Below, piece after piece: positions 6,619 to 7,736 of a stretch of DNA of 7,736 bases. The translations under genes were made by a program, and so were the position numbers. This DNA comes from Frankia sp. (GTDB taxonomy: Bacteria > Actinomycetota > Actinomycetes > Frankiales > Frankiaceae), in NCBI GenBank assembly GCA_019689615.1, contig JADGHD010000223.1:1-7736 (forward strand), read 5' to 3'. Below the pieces are notes generated by a model. The model was given only the letters and a program-made list of their open reading frames with translations, was not told the DNA's origin and did no database searches. The first letter of the stretch is position 1; each line of letters begins with the position of its first letter.

Positions 6619-6623
6619 GCACC

Positions 6624-6641
6624 GGGCGGAAGGTGCCGCCC
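6624..6641 (+). terminator. Hairpin just after kdgK
   Basis: GGGCGG (6624-6629) and CCGCCC (6636-6641) form a 6-bp GC stem with a 6-base loop, starting 5 bases after the kdgK stop. There is no T-tract, as is common for predicted actinobacterial terminators. It may act alone or with the larger inverted repeat downstream. Confidence 0.4.
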
Positions 6642-6702
6642 GCCGGGAGCCGGCGGCCAGTGCCGCCGACGACCTGGGCTACCGCTGGTCCACCGGGTGG
6701 TG

Positions 6703-6744
6703 GCCTGGCCCGGCGGCGACTGGGGCCAGGCCGCCGGGCCAGGC
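6703..6744. terminator. Perfect 15-bp inverted repeat between convergent genes (probable bidirectional terminator)
   Basis: GCCTGGCCCGGCGGC (6703-6717) and its exact reverse complement (6730-6744) are separated by 12 bases. This is a very stable stem-loop in RNA from either strand. It lies between the plus-strand kinase stop (6618) and the minus-strand DinB-type stop (6758), the normal place for a shared terminator of converging operons. No poly-T follows on either side. The 139-base gap 6619-6757 contains nothing else recognised. Confidence 0.6.
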
Positions 6745-6757
6745 ACCGGTACGGCCG

Positions 6758-7270
6758 TCAGCCCGCCAGCAGCAGCCCGCGGACGAACGCAGCCTGCCCG
6801 GCGTGCTGCAGGTCGTCCGCGATCACGCTGACGAGCCGGACCCCGAGCGTCACCGGCGGGTCCCAGGAGCGGTCCACGATCCGGTCCAGGTCGGCGTCGA
6901 GGAGGGTGGCGACATAGCGGACGGTCTGGTCGTGAACCGCGTCGTAGTACCCGGTGAGCAGCCCCGCATCGCCCACCCGGACGGCGTCGACCTGCTCGGG
7001 CGTGTGCCCGTACCCGTGCGCACCCGGCGGGAACGGCAGCGCGAACCGCTCGTACCACCCGGCCGCCGTCCACACCTGCTCCCGCCCGGCCACCTCGGCC
7101 ACGTGGTCGTCCTGCACCCGGGCGAGGTGCCAGACCAGCCAGCTGATCGAGTTGGCCCGGCCGTCGATCCGGTGGTTGAGCTGCTCGGCGGTCAGGCCGG
7201 CCACCGCGTCGTGCACCGCCTCCCGTACCCGCCCGAACCCGTCCAGCAGCACGTCGGCGGTCGTGGCCAC
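6758..7270 (-). CDS. DinB/DUF664-type four-helix protein, possibly thiol- or metal-dependent
   Basis: About 170 residues with the look of the DinB-like superfamily (DUF664 branch common in actinobacteria), whose members are metal-binding four-helix bundles. Some are mycothiol- or bacillithiol-dependent transferases, but this one has no assigned activity. Landmarks are LLDGFGRVREAV near the N-terminus, SISWLVWHLARVQDDHV (H48 and H56) and IADDLQHAGQAAFVRGLL (H156). These three histidines are the likely metal ligands. GTG 7270 is chosen because GGGGAG lies 9 bases upstream. ATG 7279 is in frame but directly abuts that same GGGGAG, and GTG 7319-7321 is also possible, so the start is uncertain by up to 17 residues. 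It lies on the same strand as rdgB, about 118 bases downstream. Cotranscription is possible, but no functional link to it or to the uronate genes is evident. Confidence 0.8.
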   Translation of the reverse strand: MATTADVLLDGFGRVREAVHDAVAGLTAEQLNHRIDGRANSISWLVWHLARVQDDHVAEVAGREQVWTAAGWYERFALPFPPGAHGYGHTPEQVDAVRVGDAGLLTGYYDAVHDQTVRYVATLLDADLDRIVDRSWDPPVTLGVRLVSVIADDLQHAGQAAFVRGLLLAG

Positions 7271-7358
7271 GGCGATCATCTCCCCACGCGGCGGGTCCCG
7301 TCCCGCGCTCCAGCGTCGCACGGCCCCGCCGCCGCATCGACCGCGAGGGGACGTGCCC

Positions 7359-7374
7359 GCTGGCCGCAGCCAGC
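7359..7374 (-). other. Small hairpin downstream of rdgB
   Basis: GCTGGC / GCCAGC, a perfect 6-bp stem with a 4-base loop (CGCA), lies 14 bases past the rdgB stop on the minus strand. There is no T-tract. It could be a weak terminator of rdgB. The rest of 7271-7388 shows no convincing promoter for the DinB-type gene. Confidence 0.3.
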
Positions 7375-7388
7375 TCCGCCGGCGGTGA

Positions 7389-7736
7389 TCAGCTGACGGG
7401 CAGGCCGAGGAGGTCCGGCAGCGCGGCGGCGAGCGCGCGGAAGGCCCTGCCGCGGTGGCTGATGGCGTCCTTTTCGGCGGCGGTCAGCTCGGCGTTGGTC
7501 CGCGTCTCCCCGTCGGCGACGAAGAGGGGGTCGTAGCCGAATCCGTTCTCGCCACGTGGGGCGGTGAGCAGCCGGCCGCGCAGTTCGCCGTGCACGACGT
7601 GCTCGCGGCCGTCCGGGGAGGCGAAAGCGGCGGCGCAGACGAACGCGGCGCCGCGCCGCTCCTCGGGCACGTCGCTGAGCTGGGCCAGCAGAAGCTCGTT
7701 GTTCGCCGCGTCGACCGCCGCCCGCCCGCCCTCCGC
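7389..7736 (-). CDS. rdgB: RdgB/HAM1 non-canonical purine NTP pyrophosphatase, partial (N-terminus beyond right edge)
   Basis: C-terminal 115 residues of the cytosolic enzyme that hydrolyses dITP, ITP and XTP to the monophosphate and pyrophosphate, keeping deaminated purines out of DNA and RNA. The frame is open to the last base of the window. Family landmarks in order are DAANNELLLAQL (9-20 of the visible part), RRGAAFVCAAAF (27-38), GENGFGYDPLFV (62-73) and AAEKDAISHRGRAFRAL (86-102). The EK...SHRGRA segment is the nucleobase-recognition signature. The C-terminus ends normally at LGLPVS with a TGA. The substrate loop and metal-binding N-terminal motifs are not in view. In many actinobacteria this gene follows rph (RNase PH), which would place rph further right. 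That is expectation, not seen here. No link to the uronate regulon is apparent. Confidence 0.93.
   Translation of the reverse strand, partial: AEGGRAAVDAANNELLLAQLSDVPEERRGAAFVCAAAFASPDGREHVVHGELRGRLLTAPRGENGFGYDPLFVADGETRTNAELTAAEKDAISHRGRAFRALAAALPDLLGLPVS

Noticed and set aside
5437..7396. Long open frames opposite kdgK and overlapping the DinB-type gene
   Set aside because: Compositionally biased translations with no recognisable motif. They conflict with well-supported genes on the other strand or frame.
1..7736. Defence system, CRISPR array, transposon or phage signals
   Set aside because: No direct-repeat arrays, transposase or integrase motifs, attachment sites or composition shifts were seen.

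Overview
The window is high-GC DNA in which every gene uses G/C-ending codons. Together with GTG starts, strong GGAGG-type ribosome sites and an actinobacterial-looking DinB/DUF664 protein, this points to an actinomycete chromosome. Genus cannot be fixed from the sequence. No mobile element, CRISPR array, tRNA or rRNA was seen, and there is no compositional break suggesting recent transfer.

Layout. (1) Bases 3046 down to 1, minus strand: an operon of a LacI-family repressor, a lipoprotein solute-binding protein and an ABC ATPase. The ATPase is cut by the left edge, and the permeases presumably lie beyond it. (2) Bases 3047-3330: a divergent control region. It holds two plausible back-to-back promoters, each carrying a LacI-type operator over its core, plus a third half-site. 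(3) Bases 3331-6618, plus strand: a tight operon of a UxaC-type uronate isomerase, a KDPG/KHG aldolase and a PfkB-family 2-keto-3-deoxygluconate (KDG) kinase. (4) Bases 6619-6757: a convergent intergenic region with two GC-rich hairpins, one a perfect 15-bp inverted repeat. (5) Bases 7270-6758, minus strand: a DinB/DUF664-type protein. (6) Bases 7736-7389, minus strand: the C-terminal part of the RdgB/HAM1 nucleotide-sanitising pyrophosphatase, cut by the right edge.

How it fits together. Regions 1-3 look like one sugar-acid regulon. The repressor would bind the shared control region and control both its own transporter operon and the divergent catabolic operon. The encoded steps are uronate to ketouronate (UxaC), KDG to KDPG (kinase), and KDPG to pyruvate plus glyceraldehyde-3-phosphate (aldolase). 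The reductase and dehydratase needed between ketouronate and KDG are not in the window, so they lie elsewhere or the substrate is not the textbook hexuronate. The binding protein resembles the polyamine/iron-type (PotD/YnjB-like) group more than classic sugar binders, so the transported compound is open. The two right-hand genes look like unrelated housekeeping neighbours.

The most interesting points are the operator/promoter architecture of the divergent region, the unusual transporter type beside uronate genes, and the missing middle of the pathway. Nothing here is clearly a wholly new system.
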